Origin: Candidatus Fluviicola riflensis
GTDB taxonomy: Bacteria > Bacteroidota > Bacteroidia > Flavobacteriales_D > Crocinitomicaceae
Direction: 5' to 3'
Assembly (NCBI GenBank): GCA_002243285.1
Contig: CP022585.1
Location: 4,142,641 to 4,206,640 of the forward strand
DNA: 64,000 nucleotides
The notes under the pieces: generated by a model
Seen by the model: the letters and a program-made list of their open reading frames with translations, nothing else
Told to the model about the DNA's origin: nothing
Databases searched by the model: none
Shown here: positions 1 to 8,503 of the stretch, one piece after another
Layout: every line of letters starts with the position of its first letter
Position numbering within the stretch: position 1 is the first letter of the stretch
Translations under genes and position numbers: made by a program

Positions 1-261
1 GGTTTATTAAACGGCGTGCTTTGCGCCACACTCATCTTCGGAATCGCTTACCTGTTCAACAACGTTGATCTGGCATTTGTCGTAAGTATTTCTCTTTTCA
101 CCGTTATTGTTTTCGCCGCTGTTTTCGGAACGATGATTCCGTTGGTATTGAACCGTTATAAAATCGACCCGGCGCTCGCCAGTGGTCCGTTCATTACCAC
201 GCTCAATGACGTTTTGGGCTTGTTTATCTATTTTACCGTCGGGTTACTGCTGATCAATTAA
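1..261 (+). CDS. mgtE: MgtE-family magnesium transporter, C-terminal fragment
   Basis: The reading frame is open from the first base, so this is the last 86 residues of a larger protein cut by the window edge. It is hydrophobic, with about three membrane segments. It carries the pattern typical of the end of MgtE channels: a GTMIPL turn, then DPALASGPFITTLNDV ahead of the last helix. In characterised MgtE proteins the acidic residue in that last stretch lines the Mg2+ pore. The N-terminal MgtE_N and CBS domains that gate the channel are outside the window. Role: Mg2+ (possibly Co2+) entry across the inner membrane. A GTG at base 16 is internal, not a start. Family identity is fairly sure; the exact subfamily cannot be checked from the fragment. 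Confidence 0.85.
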   Translation, partial: GLLNGVLCATLIFGIAYLFNNVDLAFVVSISLFTVIVFAAVFGTMIPLVLNRYKIDPALASGPFITTLNDVLGLFIYFTVGLLLIN

Positions 262-291
262 TAGCTGAATTGTTTCCACCACTTCTTTCTC

Positions 292-417
292 TCCCACAGA
301 TGCCCAGATTTTTGCGCTCCTAACGGCAGCGCCAGATTTGTACAATACTTACTTCCTGTAATACTTAAAACAGCGAGTCAGCCTCAGGCGGAGAGCTAAA
401 TCTGTGCATCTGTGGGA
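292..417. repeat. Hairpin element E1 (ACAGAT-type arms)
   Basis: Arms at 292-311 and 398-417 are inverted repeats, 19 of 20 positions matching, built from the word CCCACAGATGC-CAGAT. The interior begins with GCGCTCCTAACGGCAGCGC and ends with GCGAGTCAGCC, a degenerate version of the core seen in the elements at 1393, 30871, 51913 and 58978. The element fills the gap between mgtE and the fasciclin gene. No coding capacity is visible. Confidence 0.7.
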
Positions 418-537
418 ATTATTTTCACACCAAAACCCTTATTTTACAAGGGAAAGCAAAAAAAGCGCATCCCTGTAAAATCCAAACGAAGAGATCGTCC
501 GTAGCTTATTCAAAATCAATAACTCAAACAAACGATT

Positions 538-1098
538 ATGAAAAAGCAAATTTTGACAGTAGGATTAGCGGTAGCAAGCTTGGTAATTTCTTTTACAGCT
601 TCGGCCCAGGAAACAACAATGGTAGGTGGCGAACAAATGTTCCCGGCCAAAAATATCGTTGAAAACGCCATGAATTCAAAAGATCACACCACATTGGTTG
701 CAGCTGTAAAAGCAGCAGATTTGGTAGAAACACTCCAGGGAAAAGGTCCGTTCACGGTATTTGCACCAGTAAATGACGCTTTTGAAAACTTACCGGAAGG
801 AACCGTTGAAACATTATTGAAACCGGAAAACAAAGCAACGCTGGCAGCAGTGCTTACATATCACGTGGTAGCAGGTAAAATGGATTTTAATACAATCAGT
901 GCTGCCATCAAAAAAGGAAAAGGAATGGCAACAATGACTACCGTGAGCGGTGGAAAATTGACAGCAAAAATGAACGGCGATCACAACATCAGTATTACAG
1001 ACGAAAACGGTTCTGTAGCAAACATCACTACTTACGATGTCTACCAGTCAAACGGCGTGATCCACGTAATTGACAAAGTGGTTTTGCCAAAAATGTAA
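538..1098 (+). CDS. Secreted fasciclin (FAS1) domain protein
   Basis: 186 residues. A signal peptide occupies residues 1-24 (basic start, hydrophobic core, ending ASAQ). A single FAS1 domain fills about residues 38-184: the H1 box reads FTVFAPVNDAFENLP, the YH box LTYHVVAGK, and the H2 box near the end GVIHVIDKVVLP. FAS1 domains are extracellular adhesion or ligand-binding modules; bacterial single-domain forms are periplasmic or surface proteins with no enzyme activity. There is no lipobox and no sorting domain, so a soluble periplasmic location is likely. It stands alone between hairpin elements. An imperfect inverted repeat, ATTTTACAAGGG (441-452) with CCCTGTAAAAT (471-481), lies upstream and could be regulatory. 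Function beyond the fold is unknown. Confidence 0.9.
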   Translation: MKKQILTVGLAVASLVISFTASAQETTMVGGEQMFPAKNIVENAMNSKDHTTLVAAVKAADLVETLQGKGPFTVFAPVNDAFENLPEGTVETLLKPENKATLAAVLTYHVVAGKMDFNTISAAIKKGKGMATMTTVSGGKLTAKMNGDHNISITDENGSVANITTYDVYQSNGVIHVIDKVVLPKM

Positions 1099-1256
1099 TT
1101 TCTGCGCTTATATGAAAACGGGGGTTTTCCTTTTTACAACGCATCGACAAATGTCTTTAACAACAAACGAAACAACACATTTTACTCTTTCTCTCCGGGA
1201 AAGCCTCCATAAGTAGCAGCGATTAAAACCTCTTTTAAGTGAGGTTAACGTCAAAG

Positions 1257-1290
1257 AGCATCGGTTGAATTTCAGCCGGTGCTTTTGATT
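1257..1290 (+). terminator. Rho-independent terminator-like hairpin
   Basis: AGCATCGGTTG (1257-1267) pairs over 11 positions, with two G-T wobbles, with CAGCCGGTGCT (1273-1283), followed by TTTGATTTT. It lies about 160 nt after the fasciclin stop. A smaller hairpin, CCTC-TTTTAAGT-GAGG, precedes it at 1229-1244. Confidence 0.6.
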
Positions 1291-1392
1291 TTGGATGGCC
1301 ACGGATAGCAATGAAAAATAGACGTGAACTTAGCCTCAGATTTCCACAGATAAATCATTTTGAATTATTAACCATAAACGAGACAAAAAGGA

Positions 1393-1521
1393 TTTCCCAC
1401 GAATTCCCTTCCGCCTAAGGCGGATGCGTGCCTAACGGACACGCTGACAATTATGACTATCTACTTATCAAACGCAACGCGAGTGCGTTAGCCGAGCTAT
1501 AATTCGTGAATTCGTGGGAAA
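1393..1521. repeat. Hairpin element E2 (ACGAAT-type arms, full core)
   Basis: Arms TTTCCCACGAATTC (1393-1406) and GAATTCGTGGGAAA (1508-1521) are a perfect 14-bp inverted repeat. Inside are GCCTAACGGACACGC and, at 1481-1496, the core GAGTGCGTTAGCCGAG, which is identical in the elements at 30871, 51913 and 58978. A separate palindrome, CCGCCTAAGGCGG, sits at 1411-1423. The stretch 1099-1740 contains this element, the terminator above and the operator region below. I see no gene there. Confidence 0.75.
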
Positions 1522-1644
1522 CAAACTGTGTATCTACTAACCGATACAATTCCGGGATTTATGTCCTGCGCCAGGATTCATACAATTCATCTACCACCAC
1601 CTACAGTTGACCGATTTTCAGTTGTGCACACTACGCGATCAATC

Positions 1645-1726
1645 TACTTTTGCTTCAAATGCCAAAAAAAGCAAATAAAATTGGTTCTTTTATTTCAGAA
1701 CCAAACAAACCATTTACTTTTGGCAT
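1645..1726 (+). promoter_or_regulatory. Promoter and operator region of the gbsR-like efflux operon
   Basis: Two copies of the Bacteroidota -7 box TAnnTTTG occur, both TACTTTTG: at 1645-1652 (with TTG at 1622-1624, spacing 20) and at 1715-1722, 18 nt before the regulator's ATG. Between and around them lie three inverted repeats. TTGGTTCT-N8-AGAACCAA (1681-1704) is perfect and overlaps the expected -33 zone of the second box. ATGCCAAAA (1659-1667) pairs with TTTTGGCAT (1718-1726). TTTGCTT (1649-1655) pairs with AAGCAAA (1669-1675). The likely reading is autoregulation by the adjacent GbsR/MarR protein. Confidence 0.6.
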
Positions 1727-1740
1727 TCTAAAACAACAAT

Positions 1741-2217
1741 ATGCAATCCACTCAATTAACAGAAGCGCAAAAAGAACTCGTTGAACGCACAGGTGTGTTT
1801 TTCGAGCAATCCGGAATGCCGCCTACCGAATCGAGGATCATGGCATTGTTGATCGTTTGTGATGAACTGGAATTGACCTTTGATCAGTTGCGCTCCATCC
1901 TGATGATCAGTAAAAGTGCAACCAGCAACGCGATCAACAACCTGTTAATGGCACAGCAAATTACCTATCGCACACGTTTGGGCGACCGCAAGCGCTACTT
2001 CAGCAGCAACATTCTGAACTGGGAAGATAATATGGCGCTTGAACTGCAAAAACTCTTCAAAATCACCAATCTACTCAAAGAAATTCACGCACAGCGAACA
2101 CCAGAAACAGTGAAGTTCAACAGTCAACTGGGCAATTTCATTGCATTTATGGAATACCTGCACAGCGAGCTGCCGGGACTTTTTCTGCAATGGCACAAAA
2201 AAAACAAACAACTATGA
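1741..2217 (+). CDS. GbsR/MarR-family transcriptional regulator
   Basis: 158 residues with a winged helix-turn-helix at about residues 25-90: the recognition region reads ILMISKSATSNAINNLL, followed by the wing TYRTRLGDRKRYFSS. This layout is that of the GbsR subgroup of MarR-like proteins. In Bacteroidota these often precede efflux cassettes. Its TGA stop overlaps the ATG of the following outer membrane factor gene (ATGA), so the two are co-translated. It probably represses its own operon through the inverted repeats in 1659-1726 and is released by a substrate of the pump; that regulation is inferred. The family is clear; the ligand is unknown. Confidence 0.85.
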   Translation: MQSTQLTEAQKELVERTGVFFEQSGMPPTESRIMALLIVCDELELTFDQLRSILMISKSATSNAINNLLMAQQITYRTRLGDRKRYFSSNILNWEDNMALELQKLFKITNLLKEIHAQRTPETVKFNSQLGNFIAFMEYLHSELPGLFLQWHKKNKQL

Positions 2218-3560
2218 ACAAACCAATAACTCGATTTATGAAACACTTACACTTAGTCGGTTTGTTCGTATTGATTGCATACCAGCAGGTATCCGCACAA
2301 TCTACCATGGATTTGCGGCAGTGCATTCAATACGGCCTCACCAACAATGCGCAAATCCAGCAATCACAGCTGGTAGTTGCCCGCACCAATGAACAGCGCA
2401 ATGAAACGCGCGCAGCTTACCTTCCACAGCTAGACGGATCGGTTTCGCTGACCAACAACCTGCAACTGCAAACATCGATTCTTCCGGGTGAAATAATCGG
2501 ACAACCGGGTGAAGAAGTAGCCGTGCAGTTTGGTACAAAATACAATGTAATGGCAGGAGTCGACGCGAGCCAGGTTCTCTACAGCCAGTCGCTGATCTAC
2601 GGGATGAAAATTGCTGAAAAAAGCAGCACCATTTCGGCTATTTCGGCCAAAAAAACAGAGGAACAGGTCATTTATGATATTGCCAGCGCTTTTTACGCAG
2701 CCCAGGTTTCGTTTACGCAGCAAGCCATTATCGCTTCTAATATCGCACAAGTAGATACGCTGATCCGTTTAACGACCATCCAGTTTGACAACGGTTTCGC
2801 GAAACAAATCGACCTTGACCGGTTGACGGTGAACCGCACCAACCTGCAAACCGATTTCGACAACAGTAACCAGGCTTATCAGCAACAATTGATGATGCTG
2901 AAGTATTATATGGGAATGCCATTGGATACACAACTTGAATTGCCGCTCATCGACAGTGAAGCAAATGCGGTGAAACTGACTGATCCGGAGGCGTTAAACC
3001 AAACCGATTTGTCGTTGTTACAGGCACAGCAGGATTTGTATTCCATGCAATTGAAACAAATCAAGGCCGGTTATATTCCCACATTATCTCTGGCATTCCA
3101 TTCGGGGATCCAAATTCAGCAAAACGATTTACGCATTTTCGGAAAAGACGCCGATTGGTTCCCGAATTCGTATGTGAGCCTGAATTTAAGTATTCCGATT
3201 TTTGATGGTTTGGCAAGGAACTCGCGTGTGAAACAAATGACGTTTCAGCTGAAAGAAAGCGAACTGAGTGAACAGTATTTGCTGCAAGGATTAACCATGC
3301 AGCGTACCAACGCCCTTTCCAAATTGCAGATCAATCAGGCTGCACTCGAAAATCAGCGACGCAATATTGAGCTTTCGCGCAAGGTGTACGAAGTAACGCA
3401 AGCGCAATATACTGGTGGACTGGTTACATTAACCGAGCTTGTAAATGCCGAAACTGCTCTTAAAGAATCACAAACCAATTACCTCCAATCACTTGTTCAG
3501 GTAAAACTGGCCGAACTGGAATTAATCAAAACAACAGGAACTTACACATCACTGAACTAA
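2214..3560 (+). CDS. TolC-family outer membrane efflux protein
   Basis: 448 residues from the ATG at 2214, which overlaps the regulator's stop; an ATG at 2238 would give a shorter leader, also plausible. A signal peptide ends near residue 29 (VSAQ). The rest is the duplicated OEP layout of TolC: long amphipathic helices with two halves, each containing short beta strands; the second half carries NSYVSLNLSIPIFDGLARNSRVKQ. TolC proteins form trimeric channels across the outer membrane and periplasm. With the next two genes it makes a complete tripartite pump. The gap to the adaptor gene is 10 nt. It is close to the usual family length. Confidence 0.92.
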   Translation: MNKPITRFMKHLHLVGLFVLIAYQQVSAQSTMDLRQCIQYGLTNNAQIQQSQLVVARTNEQRNETRAAYLPQLDGSVSLTNNLQLQTSILPGEIIGQPGEEVAVQFGTKYNVMAGVDASQVLYSQSLIYGMKIAEKSSTISAISAKKTEEQVIYDIASAFYAAQVSFTQQAIIASNIAQVDTLIRLTTIQFDNGFAKQIDLDRLTVNRTNLQTDFDNSNQAYQQQLMMLKYYMGMPLDTQLELPLIDSEANAVKLTDPEALNQTDLSLLQAQQDLYSMQLKQIKAGYIPTLSLAFHSGIQIQQNDLRIFGKDADWFPNSYVSLNLSIPIFDGLARNSRVKQMTFQLKESELSEQYLLQGLTMQRTNALSKLQINQAALENQRRNIELSRKVYEVTQAQYTGGLVTLTELVNAETALKESQTNYLQSLVQVKLAELELIKTTGTYTSLN

Positions 3561-3570
3561 ACAATACAAC

Positions 3571-4650
3571 ATGGAAAAAAGAAAAGGAATCTTCAGACGC
3601 ATCATACTTCCCATTTTAATCGCGGTGGTCATTCTCATGCTTATCATGGCCAAACTGGGAAGCAATAAAGAAAAAATGACGGCCGATGCCGAAATTACCA
3701 ACCAAAAAACAACCGTTTTTCCGGTATCGGTGATTCAGCCACAGATGGAAACCATCACGCAGGATTTTGACATCAACGGTAATTTCATACCTGATCATCA
3801 GCTGGAATTCGTTTCTGAAGTTTCGGGTCGTGTACGGTCTCTTAATGTAGAAAACGGTGATTACGTTTCACAAGGAAAAACAATTGCGGTGATCGATAAC
3901 GAACAAGTGCAGATTGACCTCCGTTTGGCGAAAGCTACGCTTGAAAAATCCAAAAGCGACCTCGAAAAATACGAAGCCATGGTGAAAAGTGGTGCAGTGA
4001 ACAAACAACAGGTGGAAGACATGAAAATGCAGGTAAGATCTGCCGAATCGAATGTACAATCCTTGCAGCGCCAGTTGCGTTTGACCAACATCGTAGCGCC
4101 GATTTCCGGTTACATTTCCAATGTTTCTATCGAAAAAGGAAGCTTCCTGGCACCGGGTACGCCAATAGCCAAGATCATTGATATCAAAACGCTGAAAATG
4201 AGCGTGAAATTGCTCGATGTGCAGGTGGTACGCGTCCGCAACGGCCAGAAAGTGAACATCGTTCCGGATTTATATAAGAACGAAACTATTTCGGGTACAG
4301 TGGCTTCTATCTCTCCCGAAGCCGATGGTTCCAAGAAATTCGATACGGAAATCAAGTTTGTCAATCCTTCTAAAACGCCTTTGAAATCAGGCATGTCGGG
4401 TAAAGTGAAGTTTGAATTCGGTGTCACCAAAGAAGCACTGACCATTCCAATCAAATGCCTTATCGGAAGTGTGAAAAACCCGAAAGTATACGTAGTCGAA
4501 GGAAACACCGCCAAACTGGTGAGTATCCGCATTGGTTCAATCGACGATGACAAACTGGAAGTTGTTTCAGGCTTGACTTCTTCGATGAAAGTAGTCCGCA
4601 CCGGACAATTGAACCTCAGCAATGGCTCTAAAGTCAGCATTATTCAATAA
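3571..4650 (+). CDS. RND efflux periplasmic adaptor (HlyD/AcrA-type membrane fusion protein)
   Basis: 359 residues. An N-terminal membrane anchor spans residues 11-28, with no lipobox. A barrel-sandwich (lipoyl-like) half starts near residue 85 with VSGRVRSLNVENGDYVSQGKT, followed by an alpha-helical hairpin (about 115-165) and the returning half-motif IVAPISGYISNVSIEKGSFL. Beta-barrel and membrane-proximal domains follow. The adaptor bridges the inner-membrane RND transporter and the TolC channel. It sits between those two genes with gaps of 10 and 20 nt, so the operon order is regulator, outer membrane factor, adaptor, transporter. Substrate cannot be told from sequence. Confidence 0.93.
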   Translation: MEKRKGIFRRIILPILIAVVILMLIMAKLGSNKEKMTADAEITNQKTTVFPVSVIQPQMETITQDFDINGNFIPDHQLEFVSEVSGRVRSLNVENGDYVSQGKTIAVIDNEQVQIDLRLAKATLEKSKSDLEKYEAMVKSGAVNKQQVEDMKMQVRSAESNVQSLQRQLRLTNIVAPISGYISNVSIEKGSFLAPGTPIAKIIDIKTLKMSVKLLDVQVVRVRNGQKVNIVPDLYKNETISGTVASISPEADGSKKFDTEIKFVNPSKTPLKSGMSGKVKFEFGVTKEALTIPIKCLIGSVKNPKVYVVEGNTAKLVSIRIGSIDDDKLEVVSGLTSSMKVVRTGQLNLSNGSKVSIIQ

Positions 4651-4670
4651 CATTTCTGAAACATAAGATT

Positions 4671-7600
4671 ATGTCTATCACAGAATTAGCCATTAAGAGG
4701 CCGTCATTGATCGTAGTGATCTTTTCGGTGCTCGGGTTTCTCGGAATACTCACTTATTCGAAGCTGAATTACGAGTTGATGCCCAAATTTTCCATTCCGG
4801 TTGTTACCGTGACAACTGCCTATCCGGGGGCTTCTCCGTCGGAAGTAGAAAATTCGGTGACCAAAAAAATGGAAGACGCCCTGTCAGGTCTCGAAGGCCT
4901 TGATAAAATCCAGTCGACTTCCATGGAAGGTGCTTCCACAATTGTGTTGTTGCTGAAAAACGATGCCGATCCCGACAAAGCCATCCAGGAAGCTCAGCGA
5001 AAGATCAACGCAATGCTCGGTACTCTTCCCGAAGAAATTTTATCGCCTTCCTTGGGTAAATTCTCCTTCGACGAAGCGCCGATCATGAACATCGCCATTA
5101 CGGCCAATATGTCTCCTACCGAGTTGTATTCACTCGTGAAAGACGACATTTCGCCCATGATCGCCAAAATGGAAGGTGCCGCACAGGTAACGATGGTTGG
5201 TGGAGAAGAACGTGAAATCAACGTGAAAGTCAATCGTGAAGCGTGCGCCAATTACGGGATTTCGATCCTGCAAATCACAACTGCAGTGCGCAATGCCAAC
5301 CTTGAATTACCGACAGGAAAAATAAAAAGCGACGACAGCCAGGCCTTGCTCCGACTTCAGGGGAAATACAAAAGCCTGAAAGAATTGGAGCAATTACCGA
5401 TTGCTACCGACCCCAAAACAGGTTCCATTGTTCGACTCAATGAACTGGCAACTATTTCGGATGCTTCAGCGGAAATCAAAACGTATAATCGCCTCAACGG
5501 TACCAATTCATTGGGTTTGCTCATTCAAAAACAAACTGATGCGAATGCGGTGGAGTTGAGTAAAGACATCAAGGAAACCATTAAGGAGCTCGAAAAACAG
5601 TATAAAAAACAAGGACTGAAATTCAAGATTGCCTCCGATTCATCTGACTTTACATTGGCTGCTGCAAATGCGGTGGTTTCCGATTTGGGACTGGCGATTT
5701 TCATCGTTGCCCTGGTAATGTTGTTGTTTCTGCACAGCGTTCGTAACTCGCTGATTATCCTGATTTCCATTCCGGCGTCATTGATTTCGGTGTTCATCGC
5801 GATGTATTTATTGGGTTACTCGCTCAACCTCATGACGTTGCTCGCTATTTCACTGGTTGTCGGAATCCTTGTGGATGACTCGATTGTGGTCCTCGAAAAC
5901 ATTTACCGTCACCTCGAAATGGGGAAAAACCGGCGTAAAGCAGCGCTTGACGGTCGAAATGAAATCGGATTTACCGCTATGGGAATCACTCTCGTCGACG
6001 TTGTGGTATTCTTACCGCTAACAATGGTCGGCGGTTTGATCTCGAACCTTTTATCGCAATTCTCGATTGTGATCGTGATTTCCACGTTGATGAGTTTGTT
6101 CGTTTCGTTTACATTGACACCGCTTCTGGCGTCACGCCTGGCGAAGGTGGAAAAAATCAATCCGAAATTATTTACTGGTAAAATCGTGATCGCTTTTGAG
6201 AAATTCCTCAAAAATCTGACCACTTCATACGGACGAATGCTCGCAGTTGCTTTACGTCGCAAGCGTTATGTGATCATCGGTGCGTTGGTTGCCCTTGTGA
6301 TGTCATTCAGCCTGGTTGGCGGCGGTTATATCGGCGGGGAATTTGTGAGTCAGGGCGACCGTGGAGAATTTGTGATTTCACTTGAATTGCCACAGGATGC
6401 CACACTTCAACAAACCAATGCGATCTCACAACAGGTGGAAGATTATTTGTTTCACGATAAACGTGTGGTCAGCGTATTTACCAATGTAGGCACCGGGGCC
6501 GGAAACATGGGATCTACCAACGCAGCGACCAATAAATCACAGCTGACCGTAAAATTGGTAGACAAAGATAAGCGCGATAAATCGGCGGGAATCATTGCCC
6601 AGCTGATGAAACAGGACCTTGAAAAGCAACTTCCTGATGTGAAAGTGAACTCCGCTGCCGTAGGAATCATGGGTGGTGCCGATGACGCGCCTATCCAGAT
6701 TGCGGTAACCGGTAACAACATGGATTCCAATTTCGTTGCGGCTGATATTGTGGTCGAACAACTGAAAGCGATCAGAGGAACCGCCGAAGTAAAATTATCG
6801 GTACAAACCGGGAATCCTGAAATTACAGTGAATATTGACCGCGATAAAATGGCCGATCTGGGCTTAACCATGGATGTTGTTGGGGCAACGCTTCAGCAAT
6901 CATTCAACGGTGACGACAATTCGAAGTACTCCGAAGGCGGAAAAGACTACGATATTTTGGTCAATTACGACGATTTCGACCGTAAAAACGTGAGCGATGT
7001 AAAAGAAGTTTACTTCATCAACAGCCGTGGCGAAGAAATCAAACTCAGCCAGTTTGCCAACATTGGTAAAGCCAGCGGGCCGTCGAAACTGGAACGCATG
7101 AACCGGATTCCTTCGATTACCATTACTTCACAGGTTTTGGGAACATCGAGCAGCCAGGTAACCGACGAGTTTTCCAAAAAGATGGAAAAAATCACCTTGC
7201 CAGGAAAAAGCACCATCAGTTTTGAAGGTGACGCCAAAAACATGGCAGAAGCGTTCGCGAATCTTGGTTTTGCCATTTTGGCTTCTATCTTGTTTGTGTA
7301 CCTGATCATGGTGGCGCTGTACGATTCGTACGTTTATCCGTTTGTGGTCTTGTTCTCTATTCCAATGGCGATTATCGGGGCGTTGCTCGGATTGGCCTTG
7401 TCGATGGAACCAATCAGTATTTTCTCGATGTTGGGGATGATCATGTTGATCGGTTTGGTGGCCAAAAACGCCATCCTGATCGTGGATTTTGCCAACCAGA
7501 AAAAGGCTGAAGGCCACAATACAGTTGATGCCTTGCTGATTTCAGGCCAGGCGCGTTTACGTCCGATTTTGATGACCACGCTCGCCATGGTATTCGGTAT

Positions 7601-7826
7601 GATGCCGATTGCATTGGCCCATGGCGCGGGAGCAGAATGGAAAAGCGGTTTGGCGTGGGTATTGATCGGCGGTTTGACCAGCTCGATGCTCTTGACGTTG
7701 GTCGTAGTACCTTGCGTTTACCTGATCTTTGACATTTTCAAACGTGAGATCAGCAATAAAAACGCGAAAAAATTACTGAAAGAAGCCGATGTGGAGGCTT
7801 TGGGGAATCATACAGGAGGTCATTAA
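4671..7826 (+). CDS. RND-family efflux transporter (AcrB-like)
   Basis: 1051 residues, the usual length for AcrB-type RND pumps. Twelve membrane helices and two large periplasmic loops follow the expected plan. The first helix is at about residues 12-30. The proton-relay pair D402-D403 lies in helix 4 (GILVDDSIVVLENIYRH), matching D407/D408 of AcrB. The second half repeats the fold, with GMIMLIGLVAKNAILIVDFA near residue 930. It exports hydrophobic or amphiphilic compounds using the proton gradient. It closes the operon that starts with the GbsR-like regulator, and a terminator follows at 7857. Which drugs or lipids it moves is unknown. Confidence 0.95.
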   Translation: MSITELAIKRPSLIVVIFSVLGFLGILTYSKLNYELMPKFSIPVVTVTTAYPGASPSEVENSVTKKMEDALSGLEGLDKIQSTSMEGASTIVLLLKNDADPDKAIQEAQRKINAMLGTLPEEILSPSLGKFSFDEAPIMNIAITANMSPTELYSLVKDDISPMIAKMEGAAQVTMVGGEEREINVKVNREACANYGISILQITTAVRNANLELPTGKIKSDDSQALLRLQGKYKSLKELEQLPIATDPKTGSIVRLNELATISDASAEIKTYNRLNGTNSLGLLIQKQTDANAVELSKDIKETIKELEKQYKKQGLKFKIASDSSDFTLAAANAVVSDLGLAIFIVALVMLLFLHSVRNSLIILISIPASLISVFIAMYLLGYSLNLMTLLAISLVVGILVDDSIVVLENIYRHLEMGKNRRKAALDGRNEIGFTAMGITLVDVVVFLPLTMVGGLISNLLSQFSIVIVISTLMSLFVSFTLTPLLASRLAKVEKINPKLFTGKIVIAFEKFLKNLTTSYGRMLAVALRRKRYVIIGALVALVMSFSLVGGGYIGGEFVSQGDRGEFVISLELPQDATLQQTNAISQQVEDYLFHDKRVVSVFTNVGTGAGNMGSTNAATNKSQLTVKLVDKDKRDKSAGIIAQLMKQDLEKQLPDVKVNSAAVGIMGGADDAPIQIAVTGNNMDSNFVAADIVVEQLKAIRGTAEVKLSVQTGNPEITVNIDRDKMADLGLTMDVVGATLQQSFNGDDNSKYSEGGKDYDILVNYDDFDRKNVSDVKEVYFINSRGEEIKLSQFANIGKASGPSKLERMNRIPSITITSQVLGTSSSQVTDEFSKKMEKITLPGKSTISFEGDAKNMAEAFANLGFAILASILFVYLIMVALYDSYVYPFVVLFSIPMAIIGALLGLALSMEPISIFSMLGMIMLIGLVAKNAILIVDFANQKKAEGHNTVDALLISGQARLRPILMTTLAMVFGMMPIALAHGAGAEWKSGLAWVLIGGLTSSMLLTLVVVPCVYLIFDIFKREISNKNAKKLLKEADVEALGNHTGGH

Positions 7827-7856
7827 AAAATAACCAATAGCAAACGTTAAATACAG

Positions 7857-7890
7857 ACAAACGGCTCCAACTTGGGGTCGTTTGTTGTTT
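7857..7890 (+). terminator. Terminator of the first efflux operon
   Basis: ACAAACG (7857-7863) pairs with CGTTTGT (7879-7885), extended inward by imperfect CTCC/GGGG pairing, and runs into TGTTTTC. It lies 30 nt after the RND stop. Confidence 0.7.
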
Positions 7891-7956
7891 TCAGCAACTT
7901 AAAGTCATAGATTGGTTGAACAATTTGAGTTGGATTTCACGACTTAGTTTCAAATT

Positions 7957-8038
7957 GTAAACCAAAATGATTACTTTTTTGTATAATTGTAATCATATTC
8001 GGTTACATTAATTATTTTTTGTAAACTAAAACGGTTAC
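7957..8038 (+). promoter_or_regulatory. Three-copy operator array upstream of mobile mystery protein A
   Basis: Three 18-bp sites of form GTAA-N10-TTAC: GTAAACCAAAATGATTAC (7957-7974), GTAATCATATTCGGTTAC (7989-8006) and GTAAACTAAAACGGTTAC (8021-8038). Start-to-start spacing is exactly 32 bp both times, about three helical turns. The last site ends 3 nt before the ATG at 8042. The likely binder is the HTH protein encoded directly downstream. Confidence 0.7.
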
Positions 8039-8041
8039 AAA

Positions 8042-8503
8042 ATGAGAAATAAAAAAAAGCTGTTGGTTGAACAACTGGACCAGAAACTGCACCATTTTGA
8101 AAAAGCCCAAATGGTCGTAGTTCCCGATAAAGGATGGATCAATGCCGTTCGCACCGCACTAAATATGACGATGGCTCAACTTGGTTCCAAACTTAACACA
8201 ACCAGACAAGCCGTAAAAAGAATTGAGGATAACGAAGCCAGGGGTTCTATATCCATCAATTCATTAAAAGAAGTGGGCGAAGCATTGGATCTGAAATTCG
8301 TTTATGGATATGTGCCAAAAGACGGAACCATTGATCAATTAATCACACTAAAAGCTGAGAAACTGGCGCGGAAAGTAGTAATGCGTACCCATCAAAACAT
8401 GAAACTGGAGGGACAAGGAATTGGAGACGAAAAGATAGATGAAACCATTCATGATTTGGCGGAAGAACTAAAACGGGAAATGAGAAAATCACTATGGGAT
8501 TAG
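8042..8503 (+). CDS. Mobile mystery protein A (HTH partner of a Fic protein)
   Basis: 153 residues. A Cro/C1-type helix-turn-helix lies at about residues 43-85 (MTMAQLGSKLNTTRQAVKRIED), followed by a helical tail rich in Lys and Glu. This HTH plus a Fic-domain protein immediately downstream is the recognised 'mobile mystery protein A/B' pair (TIGR02612/TIGR02613), found on plasmids and other mobile DNA. The last 10 nt overlap the Fic gene, so the two are translationally coupled. It probably binds the three repeats upstream and represses the pair; whether it also neutralises the Fic protein directly is not known to me. The islet lies between a complete efflux operon and core genes, which suits acquisition by transfer. 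Confidence 0.87.
   Translation: MRNKKKLLVEQLDQKLHHFEKAQMVVVPDKGWINAVRTALNMTMAQLGSKLNTTRQAVKRIEDNEARGSISINSLKEVGEALDLKFVYGYVPKDGTIDQLITLKAEKLARKVVMRTHQNMKLEGQGIGDEKIDETIHDLAEELKREMRKSLWD

Noticed and set aside
1528..1731. Plus-strand open frame before the GbsR-like gene
   Set aside because: It runs through the promoter boxes and operator repeats and has no protein-like composition.
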